From contig JAIXXA010000028.1 of assembly GCA_027490975.1 (NCBI GenBank), forward strand, positions 1 to 54,065: a DNA stretch of 54,065 bases, written 5' to 3'. The notes beneath the pieces are model-generated. The model had not been told where the DNA came from. It worked only from the letters and a program-made list of their open reading frames with translations, and searched no databases. The DNA comes from Rhodospirillaceae bacterium. Its GTDB lineage: Bacteria > Pseudomonadota > Alphaproteobacteria > CACIAM-22H2. Positions 41,366 through 50,389 of the stretch are shown one piece after another. Within the stretch, counting starts at the first letter, position 1. Every line of letters starts with the position of its first letter. A program made the position numbers and the translations under genes.

Positions 41366-42724
41366 TTAAGGCCGCACCGAAGGCGGCGGGGGCGGTCCGC
41401 CGGCGGCGGGCGCCGCGGCGGCGGCGGCAAGGGCCGGCTGCCGGTTGACCACGGCGGAGACGGGCGCAATCACGAAGCCGCGCGCTTCGATCTGGGCGAG
41501 CCAGTTTATGAGCCGTTCGAACGTGACGGGATAGGTCTGCGCGATGCCGAGGGCGGCCCCGTTCTGGCGCGCAAGGCGTTCGAGATCGGCAAGGGCGCGG
41601 TCGATCGCGGGGCGCGAGGCTTCCTGGTCGATGAGCCGGTCGGCATAGGCGCGCGGCAGGCCCACATCGTCGGCGATGCGCACGGCAACAGAATTCGGGG
41701 CTGTGCGCGCATCGACCATCAGCAGGCCGCGCTGGAACAGCCGGTCGATGACCGGGCGCATCGCGTCGGCCGACGCGGTGAAGCGCGAGCCTTGCGCGTT
41801 GATGATTCCGACATAGCCTTGCGCGCGTTCGAGCGTCCATGTGAGGCGCTCGAGATTCTGCCGCCCTGTGAGCGCCGTCAGCAGCGTCTGCGGGCCCGGG
41901 TCGGTGTTGGGGAAATCGGTCGGCTCCATCGGCAGGCTCAGCAGCACCTCGTGCCCGGCCGCCCGCGCGAGTGCCACCCACTGCGCAAGCCCGTCCGCGT
42001 AAGGCGTGAAAGCGAGCGTGATGCCGCCGCCGAGATTCTGGATCGCGGCATTGGTGGCGGCCTGGCTCTTGCCGAGATCGACGATCACGATCGCGATGCG
42101 CGGGCGCTTTTCCTCCGGATCGAAGGGGCGTGCAAATCGCACCCAGGTGGGTGCGGCAACGTCGCGCGGCGGCAAGGCGGGCGGCGGCGGGCGTGCGACC
42201 GCGACATTCGATGGCGGAGCCGGGGCCGCCCGTACCGCCGCTTGCGGTGCGGGTTCAGGGGCGGCCGCCTGTAGGGGCGGCCGGGCCGGGGCTGGCGGCG
42301 GCGGTGGCGGCGGGGCTTCTGCAACCGGTGCGGGGGCCGGCGGCGGGAGGGACGGCGCTGCGACAGCTGCCGGCGGCGGTTCCGGTGCGGGCGGCGGCGG
42401 CTCGGGTTGTGCTGTCGGCGTCGGAAATGCCGGAGTGGGCAGCGGCGCGGATGGCGCTGGGATGCTCGGCAACGGTGCGGGTCGCTGGGGGGCGACCCCC
42501 GCCGTTTCGACTGCCGCCGTTTCGACCGCCGCCGTCTCGACGGGCGGCAGATCGATTTGGGCCGCGATCGGCTGCCCCAGATCGATCGTCTCGGGCGGAT
42601 TGACGTTGGAATAGACGACGAAGCCGCCGACACCGAGGACGAGCAACGCCCACGCAACCCCCAGCGCCGACGGCCCGCTGCGTGCGGGGTCCGTCGGGTT
42701 GGGCTTTGGATCGCGCGCGGCCAT
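41366..42724 (-). CDS. Divergent polysaccharide deacetylase family protein (YibQ-like)
   Basis: This 452-aa protein has one N-terminal membrane helix (VAWALLVLGVGGFVVYSNV) followed by a long Pro/Ala/Glu-rich linker, including a tandem VETAA repeat, to about residue 190. A divergent polysaccharide deacetylase domain (DUF610) then shows GHEVLLSLPMEPTDFPNTDP and SRFTASADAMRPVIDRLFQR. The first Asp of the usual VIDD motif is Val (VIVDLG) and the NHMG position reads NAQG, so activity is doubtful. It sits between ctpA and rppH, a conserved order with envC. Confidence 0.9.
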   Translation of the reverse strand: MAARDPKPNPTDPARSGPSALGVAWALLVLGVGGFVVYSNVNPPETIDLGQPIAAQIDLPPVETAAVETAAVETAGVAPQRPAPLPSIPAPSAPLPTPAFPTPTAQPEPPPPAPEPPPAAVAAPSLPPPAPAPVAEAPPPPPPPAPARPPLQAAAPEPAPQAAVRAAPAPPSNVAVARPPPPALPPRDVAAPTWVRFARPFDPEEKRPRIAIVIVDLGKSQAATNAAIQNLGGGITLAFTPYADGLAQWVALARAAGHEVLLSLPMEPTDFPNTDPGPQTLLTALTGRQNLERLTWTLERAQGYVGIINAQGSRFTASADAMRPVIDRLFQRGLLMVDARTAPNSVAVRIADDVGLPRAYADRLIDQEASRPAIDRALADLERLARQNGAALGIAQTYPVTFERLINWLAQIEARGFVIAPVSAVVNRQPALAAAAAAPAAGGPPPPPSVRP

Positions 42725-42754
42725 GCCGGTCGGTCGCTCCTTAAGCGGGTGTCC

Positions 42755-44086
42755 TCAGTTCGTGCGCTGATTGTAGAGCGCCAAGCCCCGCAGCAGATCG
42801 AAGGCGCGGCTCAGCTGGTAGTCTTGCGTGCTCTCCTGCTGGCGCTCTTCGTTTTCCGGGGCCGGCGTTGCGGCGGGCGGCGTTGCCGCCGGCGCTTCGC
42901 CGCTTTGGGGATTGCGCAATGCGCCGCGCAGATCTGCCTCGCGCCGCTGCGGGCCTTGCGGCGTGGCTTCGATGCGCGCAGCTTCCACGACGATGTCGGG
43001 GTCGATGCCTTGCGCTTGGATCGAGCGGCCGGAAGGCGTGAAATAGCGCGCGGTCGTCAGGCGAATGGCGCCCTGGTTGCCGATCGGGCGGATCGTCTGG
43101 ACCGAGCCTTTGCCGAAGCTGCGCGTTCCCAGCACGATCGCGCGGCGATGGTCTTGCAGGGCGCCGGCCACGATTTCGGAGGCCGAGGCCGAGCCGCCGT
43201 TGATCAGCACCACCAGCGGCAGGCCGTTCAGGATGTCGCCCGCGCGCGCGTTGAAGCGCTGGGCTTCGTCCGTGCGGCGGCCGCGCGTCGAGACGATTTC
43301 GCCGCGCTCGAGAAACGCGTCCGAGACCGAGACCGCCTGGTCGAGCAGGCCGCCCGGATTGTTGCGCATGTCGAGCACGAGGCCCTTAAAACGGGGCCCG
43401 AGTTGCTCGCGCATGCGCGTGACGGCATTGCGCAGACCCGTGTCGGTCTGCTCGGTGAAGGAGGTGATGCGGATGTAGCCGATCTCGCCCTCGACGCGCG
43501 AGCGCACCGACTGCACGCGGATGACGGCCCGGTTGAGCGTGACTTCGAAGGGGGCGGCGTCGCCGCGCCGGATCATGATCTTGATCGGGCTGTTGACGGG
43601 GCCGCGCATTTTTTCGACCGCTTCCTGCAGCGACAGGCCGAGGACCGGCTCGCCGTCGAGCTGCACGATGAGGTCGTTGGGGCGAAGCCCTGCGCGCGCG
43701 GCGGGCGTTTCGTCGATCGGCGAGACGACCTTCACGAGGCCGTTTTCCATCGTCACTTCGATGCCGAGGCCGCCGAATTCGCCGCGCGTCTGCACCTGCA
43801 TGTCGCGATACGAGCGCGCATTGAGGAACGAGGAATGCGGGTCGAGAGCCGTGAGCATGCCGTTGATCGCGTCTTCGATCAGCTTGCGGTCGGGCACCTG
43901 CTCGACATAGTCGTTGCGCACGATCTCGAAGATTTCGCCGAACAGATTGAGCAGGCGGTAGGTCTCCGAAGACGCACCGGTCGCAGGCGCCTGCGGCGCC
44001 TGAGCAGCAGCCGGAACCGCGTAGAGAGCGGGCAGGACTGCAAACGCGGTTGCGAAGGCAGCGGCGGCGATCTTGCGGGCGAACAT
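42755..44086 (-). CDS. ctpA: Carboxyl-terminal processing protease (S41, PDZ)
   Basis: This is a periplasmic serine protease of 443 aa from the ATG at 44086, with AAGGACC upstream. It has a Sec signal ending VPAAAQA. The PDZ domain contains GGLGIEVTMENGLVKVVSPI. The catalytic Ser lies in INGGSASASEIVAGAL and the Lys in GTRSFGKGSVQ. CtpA processes exported proteins and cell-wall hydrolases; its neighbour envC suggests a role in cell separation. The C-terminal tail is Ala/Pro-rich. Confidence 0.96.
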   Translation of the reverse strand: MFARKIAAAAFATAFAVLPALYAVPAAAQAPQAPATGASSETYRLLNLFGEIFEIVRNDYVEQVPDRKLIEDAINGMLTALDPHSSFLNARSYRDMQVQTRGEFGGLGIEVTMENGLVKVVSPIDETPAARAGLRPNDLIVQLDGEPVLGLSLQEAVEKMRGPVNSPIKIMIRRGDAAPFEVTLNRAVIRVQSVRSRVEGEIGYIRITSFTEQTDTGLRNAVTRMREQLGPRFKGLVLDMRNNPGGLLDQAVSVSDAFLERGEIVSTRGRRTDEAQRFNARAGDILNGLPLVVLINGGSASASEIVAGALQDHRRAIVLGTRSFGKGSVQTIRPIGNQGAIRLTTARYFTPSGRSIQAQGIDPDIVVEAARIEATPQGPQRREADLRGALRNPQSGEAPAATPPAATPAPENEERQQESTQDYQLSRAFDLLRGLALYNQRTN

Positions 44087-44144
44087 TCGAAGGTCCTTTC
44101 CGCGTCCGCCACGATGGCGGACGTCCAAATTCTTTTCGCGGCTG

Positions 44145-45320
44145 CTAGCGCCGCGCACTCGTCCCGGCCGTCTGCAACCAGGGCGTGGGATCCACCGGCT
44201 GTCCGTTGCGCCGAAGCTCGAGATAGAGCACCGGCATTCCGCGATCGTCGATCCCCGCCCGGCCGACCGGTTCGCCCGCCGTGACGGTTTGCCCCACCGC
44301 AGCGTCGATTCGGCTCAACTGTGCCAGGATCGAATGATACCCGCCGCCGTGTTCCAGGATCAAGATTTGCCCGTAGCCGCGAAAAGTCCCGGCAAAGGCC
44401 ACGGTTCCGTCGGCCGGCGCCACGAGGCTGGCCGCCTCGCGCGGCTCGATCGTAAGGCCCCTGGCAATTTGGCCGCCGGGCTGCGCTTGGCCCCAGTTTT
44501 CGACGATCCGGCCGCGCACGGGCCAGCGATAGGCGGGCAGCGCCTGCAGGTCGGCGGGCGAAACCGGGGCGCTGCGGGCAACGGCGCGTGCGTTCTGCGG
44601 CGAAATTGCGGGTGCCGCTGTCGGGGCGGGCTCGAGCCGGCCCAGCAATTCGGCCGATTCGCGGCCCAGCCGCGCGATGCGGGCGGCCGTGTCGCCGCGC
44701 TCGTCGGCGAGGCGTGCGACCGCGCGCGCGCGGGCGACAAGGGCCGTTTCCAGCCGCGCGCGCTCCTGGGTGAGGTCGGCGAGCGTCTGGGCGAGGGCGG
44801 TGCGGGTCTGCAGATGCGCCTGGCGGGCAGCGGTCAGGGCCGCCAGCTCGTCTTTGAGGGCGTGCGCTTGGCGCTCGAGCGTGGCGACCATTGCGCCCAC
44901 CAGGGTCGCGGTGCGCGCAGCCTCGAGCGGCGTGGCCGGATCGAGGGCAAGCGCTTCGGGCGGCTGGCGGGCGAGCCGCTGCAGCGCTCCGGCCAAAGCC
45001 GCTATCTCGCCGCGGCGATTGGCGATCGCGGATTCGCGTGCCCCCCGTTCGACGTCGATTTCGGCCAGGCGCAATTCGAGGTCGCTCGCCTCGTCCTCGC
45101 GCGCCATGGCCGTTGCGGCGGCGATGCGGGCGGCTTCCTGCAGTTTTTCGAGTTCGCTTTGCTCGGCCGTCGCCCGGCGCTCGAGCGTGCCCGCGCGGTT
45201 GCGCTCCTGTTCGATCTGGCGCTCGATCTGGCGCACTTGCTCGCCGCGCTCGGCCGGGCTTTGCGCAGCGGCCGGGAGTGCCGCGAGCCAGATGCAGAGG
45301 GCTGCAGCACGCCCCCTCAT
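44145..45320 (-). CDS. envC: EnvC-like murein hydrolase activator (coiled coil + LytM/M23)
   Basis: This is a periplasmic activator of amidases during septal cell separation. It is 391 aa with a signal peptide (ALCIWLAALPAAAQ), a long coiled-coil region (about residues 20-210) and a C-terminal LytM domain (about 270-385). The LytM active-site residues are degenerate (GQIARGLTIEP where active M23 enzymes have HxxxD), as in EnvC, which is regulatory and not enzymatic. Its start overlaps the gpmI stop by 4 bases. Confidence 0.93.
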   Translation of the reverse strand: MRGRAAALCIWLAALPAAAQSPAERGEQVRQIERQIEQERNRAGTLERRATAEQSELEKLQEAARIAAATAMAREDEASDLELRLAEIDVERGARESAIANRRGEIAALAGALQRLARQPPEALALDPATPLEAARTATLVGAMVATLERQAHALKDELAALTAARQAHLQTRTALAQTLADLTQERARLETALVARARAVARLADERGDTAARIARLGRESAELLGRLEPAPTAAPAISPQNARAVARSAPVSPADLQALPAYRWPVRGRIVENWGQAQPGGQIARGLTIEPREAASLVAPADGTVAFAGTFRGYGQILILEHGGGYHSILAQLSRIDAAVGQTVTAGEPVGRAGIDDRGMPVLYLELRRNGQPVDPTPWLQTAGTSARR

Positions 45321-46882
45321 TCGGCGGCGACGGGCGGTTGCAGCAGCGAATGGCCGGTCATTTCCGGCGGTACGGCAAGCCCCATCAGTTCGAGGATCGT
45401 CGGGGCGACGTCGGCGAGCTTGCCGTCGGCAAGATGCACGGGCGCGTTGCGCCCGGGCCGCGTGCCGCCGACGAGATAGACCGGAACCGGGTTGAGCGTA
45501 TGCGCGGTCATCGCCTGGCCCGACGCAGAATCGCGCATGCATTCGCAATTGCCGTGGTCGGCCGTGACGAGCAAGGCGCCGCCTTGCGCTTCGACGCTGC
45601 GCGCCAAGCGCCCAAGGCACGCATCGACGGTTTCGACCGCCTTGATCGCGGCGCGAAGATCGCCCGTATGGCCCACCATGTCGCAATTGGCGTAGTTCAC
45701 GACGATGAAGTCGTAGAGGCCGCCATCGACGGCCGCGACGAGCTTGTCGGTGAGTTCGACCGCCGACATTTCGGGCTTGAGATCGTAGGTCGCGACTTTG
45801 GGCGACGGGACGAGAATGCGCGCCTCGCCCGGCAGCTCGGCTTCCGCCCCGCCGTTGAAAAAGAACGTCACGTGCGCGTATTTCTCGGTCTCGGCGATGC
45901 GCAATTGCCTGAGGCCGGCTGCCGACACGACCGCACCCAGCATGTTGTCGAGCGATTGCGGGGCAAACAGAGCCGGCATATGCGCCGACAGCGTTTCCGA
46001 ATAGGCGACCAGCCCGAGCGTCGCGGCAAAGGCAGGCCGGCGCTTGCGCGCAAATCCGTCGAATTCCGCAAGCAGCAATGCTTCGAGAATTTCGCGCGCG
46101 CGGTCGGCGCGGAAATTGGCCATCAAGAGCCCGTCGCCGGCGGCCATGCCCTTGTAGTCGCCGAGGCGCGCGGGAAGCACGAACTCGTCGGTCGTGTCGG
46201 CCGCGTAACTCGCAGACAACACCGCTTGCCAATCGGCAAAAAGCGGGGCCTCGGCATCGACCATCGCCGCGAAGGCCAGCGCCACGCGGTCCCAGCGTTT
46301 GTCGCGGTCCATCGCGTAGAAGCGCCCGGCGAGGGTGGCGAGCTTCGCGTTCGGCAAAGGGGCGATGTCGGCCGCGAATTTTTCGAGATAGGCCTCGGCG
46401 CTCTTGGGCGGCGTGTCGCGCCCGTCGAGGAAGGCGTGCACGGCGACCGGCACGCCGGCGGCGGCCAGAATTCGCGCGAGTGCTGCCATATGGTCTTGAT
46501 GCGCATGGACCCCGCCCGGCGACAGAAGGCCCAGCAGATGCGCGGTACCGCCGGTCTTTTTGAGGGTTTCCACGAAAGCCAGCAAACCCGGCAAGGCGGC
46601 GAGCGTGCCGTCCTCGATCGCGGCGTCGATGCGCACGAGATCCTGCATCACCACGCGGCCGGCCCCCAGATTCATGTGCCCGACTTCGGAATTGCCCATT
46701 TGGCCGGTCGGCAGGCCCACATGGCGCTCCGAGGCCTGCAGGAAGGCGGGTGCGTGCAGGCCGGCGAACCGGTCCAGATTGGGGGTGCGGGCAAGGCGAA
46801 TGGCATTATCGGCGCGCTCGACGCGATGGCCGAAGCCGTCGAGCACGCACAGAACCACGGGGCGGCAATTCGTTGCGGTCAT
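45317..46882 (-). CDS. gpmI: 2,3-bisphosphoglycerate-independent phosphoglycerate mutase
   Basis: This enzyme interconverts 3- and 2-phosphoglycerate in glycolysis. It is 521 aa, the usual iPGM length. It has [12 protein letters not shown] at the start and the phospho-serine Ser65 in [24 protein letters not shown] and MVGHTGD lie in the metal-binding phosphatase domain. It is the first gene of the leftward operon gpmI-envC-ctpA-YibQ-rppH-ATPase, a layout known in alphaproteobacteria. Confidence 0.97.
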   Translation of the reverse strand: MTATNCRPVVLCVLDGFGHRVERADNAIRLARTPNLDRFAGLHAPAFLQASERHVGLPTGQMGNSEVGHMNLGAGRVVMQDLVRIDAAIEDGTLAALPGLLAFVETLKKTGGTAHLLGLLSPGGVHAHQDHMAALARILAAAGVPVAVHAFLDGRDTPPKSAEAYLEKFAADIAPLPNAKLATLAGRFYAMDRDKRWDRVALAFAAMVDAEAPLFADWQAVLSASYAADTTDEFVLPARLGDYKGMAAGDGLLMANFRADRAREILEALLLAEFDGFARKRRPAFAATLGLVAYSETLSAHMPALFAPQSLDNMLGAVVSAAGLRQLRIAETEKYAHVTFFFNGGAEAELPGEARILVPSPKVATYDLKPEMSAVELTDKLVAAVDGGLYDFIVVNYANCDMVGHTGDLRAAIKAVETVDACLGRLARSVEAQGGALLVTADHGNCECMRDSASGQAMTAHTLNPVPVYLVGGTRPGRNAPVHLADGKLADVAPTILELMGLAVPPEMTGHSLLQPPVAAE

Positions 46883-47061
46883 GGCACCTATCTAGCGCGG
46901 ATTCGCCGCCGGGGGGAGGGCGGGCTTGCAAAACGGGAGTCGACGCCCCGAAGTCTGAAGTCTATGACATTTTGACGCAGCTGCGCTCAAGATGCGCTGG
47001 AATCGTGGGAAGATTCGCGGTATCTCGCTATATAAGCGGAGCGAATGCTGCCGAGCCGCCA
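46883..47061. other. Divergent promoter region between gpmI and the chemoreceptor
   Basis: This 179-base spacer holds a direct repeat GAAGTCT-GAAGTCT at about 46950-46963. TTGACG lies at 46972-46977, and an AT-rich TATATAAG at 47030-47037 could be a -10 element for the chemoreceptor gene. No partner -35 at proper spacing is clear. Confidence 0.35.
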
Positions 47062-49059
47062 ATGAACACGGGGACGTGGACGATGAAGAACATTCCGATC
47101 GCGATCAAAATCTATTTCGTTGTTCTCCAGCTGTCGTTGGTGGCTGGTTTCATTGCCTGGAACAGCATCGGCGCGCTCAAGGATTTGAACGGCATCGTCG
47201 ATAGCGTGGTTGTGACGCAGGAGCGGACCTTTTCGGCGGGCCGCGCGACGGCCAACATGCTGTCCTACGTGCGCGCGATCGAGTATCTGCCGATCGAACT
47301 CAGCGCCGACGAGCGGCGCGAGATGGAAGCCTTGGCGGTCGAAGAATTGCGGCTGTTCAAAAGCCGTATGGACCAACTCCAGCCCAAACTGCTCAACGAT
47401 GCGGGGCGCGCCAATCTTGCGGCCGTGCGCGAGAACCTCGCGAAATACGAGGTCCAGGCCCAGCGCGTGCAGGCTTTGTCGCGCGAAGGCAAGCTTGAGG
47501 AAGGCGGCAAGATCGCGTTCGAGGCGATCGGCATGGTCAAGGAAATGCGCGCCGCTTTGCGCGCGATCGAAGACCGCAATGCGGCCTTTGCCGATCAACA
47601 GAAAAAGGAAGCTGACCAAACGATAGAGAGCGAGTCTTTCGATCTTTGGCTTTTGGCGGGTATCGGCATGCTGCTGGGTGTGCTAGTTGCAACCTATGTG
47701 GGGCAGATCGGTATGGTGCGCCCGCTCAACCGTATCATCGCGGCGATGCAGGCAACGGCCAAAGGCGACTACGGTCTTGCGATCCCGCACAAGGACCAGA
47801 CCGAAGAGGTCGGCAAGCTCGCGGTCGCCCTGCAGGTGTTCCAGGATTCAGGCAAGGAGAAGCTGCGCCTCGAAGCCGAGCAGCGGGTGGCGACGGCCGA
47901 AGCCGAGCGCCAGAAAAAGCAGGCGCTGCTCGACATGGCCGAGACGGTCGAGCGCGAAACCTCGGCTGCCGTCGAATCGATCGCGGCCACCACGCGCCAG
48001 GTCGACAACGCAGCCCAAGGCATGACGACGCTGGCGCAGGAAGTCTCGAGCGACAGCCAGTCGGTTGCGGCGGCGTCTGAAGAAGCGCTCGTGAACGTGC
48101 AGACCGTGTCGTCGGCGGCCGAAGAGCTGTCGGCCTCGATCCGCGAGATTTCGGGCCAGGTGGCGCGCGCGTCGAGCGTGACCAAGCACGCGGTCGCAAG
48201 CGGCGAAAAGGCGCAAGCGACGATCCGCTCGCTGTCGGATGCGGTCGCCAAGATCTCGGAAGTGACCAAACTCATCGGCCAGATCGCGGGCCAGACCAAT
48301 CTCTTGGCGCTCAACGCGACGATCGAAGCCGCGCGGGCGGGCGACGCGGGCAAGGGTTTTGCCGTCGTGGCCTCGGAGGTCAAAAACCTCGCCAACCAGA
48401 CCGGCCGCTCGACCGAAGACATCGACCGTCAGGTCGGCGAGATCCAAGCCGCGACCGAAGCGGCCGTGGCGGCGGTCGCCGAAATCGGCGAACGCATCCG
48501 CGAGGTGGACGAGGTGGCCAGCGCCATCGCCGCCGCGATGGAAGAGCAGGGTGCGGCCACGCAGGAGATCGCGCGCAATGTCGGCCAGACCGCCGAGGCC
48601 TCGCGCGAGGTTTCTTCGAAGATCCAGAACGTGAGCCGCGAGGCCGATTCGGTCGGCAACTCGGCCGCCGAAGTGCGCGCGGCGATCGCGTCGGTCACCA
48701 AAAACGTCGAGGGATTGCGCCAGATCCTCGTGCGCGTGGTGCGCACCTCCACGCAAGACGCCAACCGGCGCAAGTCCCCGCGCTTCGCGATCCAGGCCGG
48801 CATCGACATCTACGACGGCAGCGGCGCGCGCATCGAGGGCACGCTGGTGGATGCGTCGGACGGCGGGGCCCATGTGCGCACGTCGCACGCGATGCGCAAC
48901 GGCGAGCGCGGCACGCTGCGTTTCGACGGGCTGTCGCAGACGCTGGCCTTCGCCGTGCGTGAGAGCGCGGGCGACCAGATCCATGTCGAGTTCGACAAGC
49001 CGCCCGCCGACTACGCGCCGTGGCTTGCCCGCCGCAGCGCAGGCCTCAAGGCGCTTTAA
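47062..49059 (+). CDS. Methyl-accepting chemotaxis protein with C-terminal PilZ domain
   Basis: This is a 665-aa chemoreceptor. TM1 is at about residues 9-33, and TM2 at about 194-214 ends a periplasmic four-helix-type sensor. A HAMP region ([19 protein letters not shown]) is followed by the signalling domain with the invariant tip [20 protein letters not shown] near residue 410. From about residue 567 a PilZ domain has RRKSPRF (RxxxR) and DASDGGAHV (DxSxxG), so c-di-GMP binding is predicted. Tlp1 of Azospirillum is a precedent. A second start at 47083 (MKNIPIAIK) has a better-placed GGGGA. The 3' end overlaps the convergent Nudix gene by 14 bases. Confidence 0.94.
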   Translation: MNTGTWTMKNIPIAIKIYFVVLQLSLVAGFIAWNSIGALKDLNGIVDSVVVTQERTFSAGRATANMLSYVRAIEYLPIELSADERREMEALAVEELRLFKSRMDQLQPKLLNDAGRANLAAVRENLAKYEVQAQRVQALSREGKLEEGGKIAFEAIGMVKEMRAALRAIEDRNAAFADQQKKEADQTIESESFDLWLLAGIGMLLGVLVATYVGQIGMVRPLNRIIAAMQATAKGDYGLAIPHKDQTEEVGKLAVALQVFQDSGKEKLRLEAEQRVATAEAERQKKQALLDMAETVERETSAAVESIAATTRQVDNAAQGMTTLAQEVSSDSQSVAAASEEALVNVQTVSSAAEELSASIREISGQVARASSVTKHAVASGEKAQATIRSLSDAVAKISEVTKLIGQIAGQTNLLALNATIEAARAGDAGKGFAVVASEVKNLANQTGRSTEDIDRQVGEIQAATEAAVAAVAEIGERIREVDEVASAIAAAMEEQGAATQEIARNVGQTAEASREVSSKIQNVSREADSVGNSAAEVRAAIASVTKNVEGLRQILVRVVRTSTQDANRRKSPRFAIQAGIDIYDGSGARIEGTLVDASDGGAHVRTSHAMRNGERGTLRFDGLSQTLAFAVRESAGDQIHVEFDKPPADYAPWLARRSAGLKAL

Positions 49060-49636
49060 GCGCGTCGGCGCGGCGCGCGAGCAGCAGCAGGCTCAAAGCG
49101 TCGCGCATTTCGCCGCTCTGCCAGAGCGCGTCGGCCGCGTGCGCGTCGAAAAACGCGAGGCGGCCGAGCCCGGCTTCGTCGGCTTCGCGCACATGGTCGG
49201 CAAGGGCCACGCAGTTGCGCGCGACGTACAAGCCGGCCCGCGTCGCCATGGCGGCCGGCTCCGCATGCACGCTGCCGAGCGGCACGAGATCGCCCGCCTT
49301 GCAGGCGAGCCCGGTTTCCTCGGCCAGTTCGCGCAATGCGGCGGCGACGGGATCTTCGCCCGCTTCGACGAAGCCTTTGGCCGCTTCCCAGCTCCAGCCA
49401 CCGATCGCGTGGCGCCAATTGCGCAGCAGGCCGATGCGCCCGTCGGCGAGGATCGGCAGAACGGCGACGCCGCCGATCGCGTTGGCGGGAACCGCTTTTG
49501 CTTCGAGCACCAGATAGTCCGGAACCTGCGCCCCGCTTGCATCGGCGATCGCGTCGGCGAACACGCGCCACACGCGGTTTTCGAAGATCGCACGTCTGTC
49601 CAGGCGGCGCACCGGCGGGGCGTCGTCGGCGCTCAC
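49046..49636 (-). CDS. NUDIX hydrolase (ADP-sugar pyrophosphatase-like)
   Basis: This is a 196-aa Nudix enzyme. The box reads [20 protein letters not shown] followed by TGL. The preceding strand [19 protein letters not shown] resembles the YRxxxG-W-E pattern of ADP-ribose/ADP-sugar pyrophosphatases. The GTG start at 49636 overlaps the nucleotidyltransferase stop (GTGA). A functional pairing with a nucleotide-sugar enzyme is plausible but inferred. Confidence 0.9.
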   Translation of the reverse strand: MSADDAPPVRRLDRRAIFENRVWRVFADAIADASGAQVPDYLVLEAKAVPANAIGGVAVLPILADGRIGLLRNWRHAIGGWSWEAAKGFVEAGEDPVAAALRELAEETGLACKAGDLVPLGSVHAEPAAMATRAGLYVARNCVALADHVREADEAGLGRLAFFDAHAADALWQSGEMRDALSLLLLARRADALKAP

Positions 49637-50358
49637 GGTACGTCTTTCGCGACGATGGCGGCCGCCGACTGCCAGCTTTCGGGCGTGCCGATATCGACGA
49701 AGCGCGCGGTGCGGTCGAGATGCACGCCGAGCGTGGCCGGGGCAAGGGCTGCAAAAACGTCGCGCTCGAGCGAGCACGGCCCTTGGGCGGCGATGCGGGC
49801 GAGCAAAGTTTGCGACAGCAGATACACGCCCGCATTGATCGCGGCGGCGCCTGCGAAGCTTGCGTCCTTCTCGACGAAGGCCTGGAGCCTGCCGTCGGCG
49901 ATGTCGAGACGGCCATAGCGCGCGGCATCGGCGACTTCGACCGCCAGCAGGGTCGCGGGTGCGCCGTTCGTTCGATGCGCGGCCAGCATCGGTGCCAAAT
50001 CGGCGCTGACGAACGTGTCGCCGTTCACGACGAGGAGGGGATCGCTGCGCAGCTTGGATGCCGCAAAGCCGATGGCACCGCCGGTGCCGAGCGGCTGCGG
50101 CTCGGTGCTGGTCGCAAACGCGATGCCCGCACGCGGATGTTCTGCCAGATGCGCCTCGAGCTGTTCGGCGCGATGGCCGAGCAGGAACACGATGCGCCTG
50201 GCCCCTTGGCCGACCAGCCAATCGAGCAGGTGTTCGACGAAGGGCCGTGCAGCCACCGGGGCCAGCGCCTTGGGCAGGCTTGGGACGGCGGCGGCAAGCC
50301 TCGTGCCGAGGCCGCCGGCCAAGACCGCTACGTCGATCGCGTCGAGCGCTTTTGCCAT
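49633..50358 (-). CDS. Nucleotidyltransferase (NDP-sugar pyrophosphorylase-like)
   Basis: This 241-aa enzyme of the GlmU/RmlA/HddC group couples a sugar-1-phosphate to an NTP. The N-terminal nucleotide-binding motif is VAVLAGGLGTRLAAAVPSLP followed by KALAPV. EPQPLGTGGAIGFA and VVNGDTF (metal-binding Asp) follow, with INAGVYLL. The sugar is not identifiable; a heptose-1-phosphate guanylyltransferase-like role is one possibility. It is downstream of the histidine kinase gene (31-base gap). Confidence 0.9.
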   Translation of the reverse strand: MAKALDAIDVAVLAGGLGTRLAAAVPSLPKALAPVAARPFVEHLLDWLVGQGARRIVFLLGHRAEQLEAHLAEHPRAGIAFATSTEPQPLGTGGAIGFAASKLRSDPLLVVNGDTFVSADLAPMLAAHRTNGAPATLLAVEVADAARYGRLDIADGRLQAFVEKDASFAGAAAINAGVYLLSQTLLARIAAQGPCSLERDVFAALAPATLGVHLDRTARFVDIGTPESWQSAAAIVAKDVP

Positions 50359-50389
50359 CGTTCCCGCGTACGACGAACGGCCACGTACC

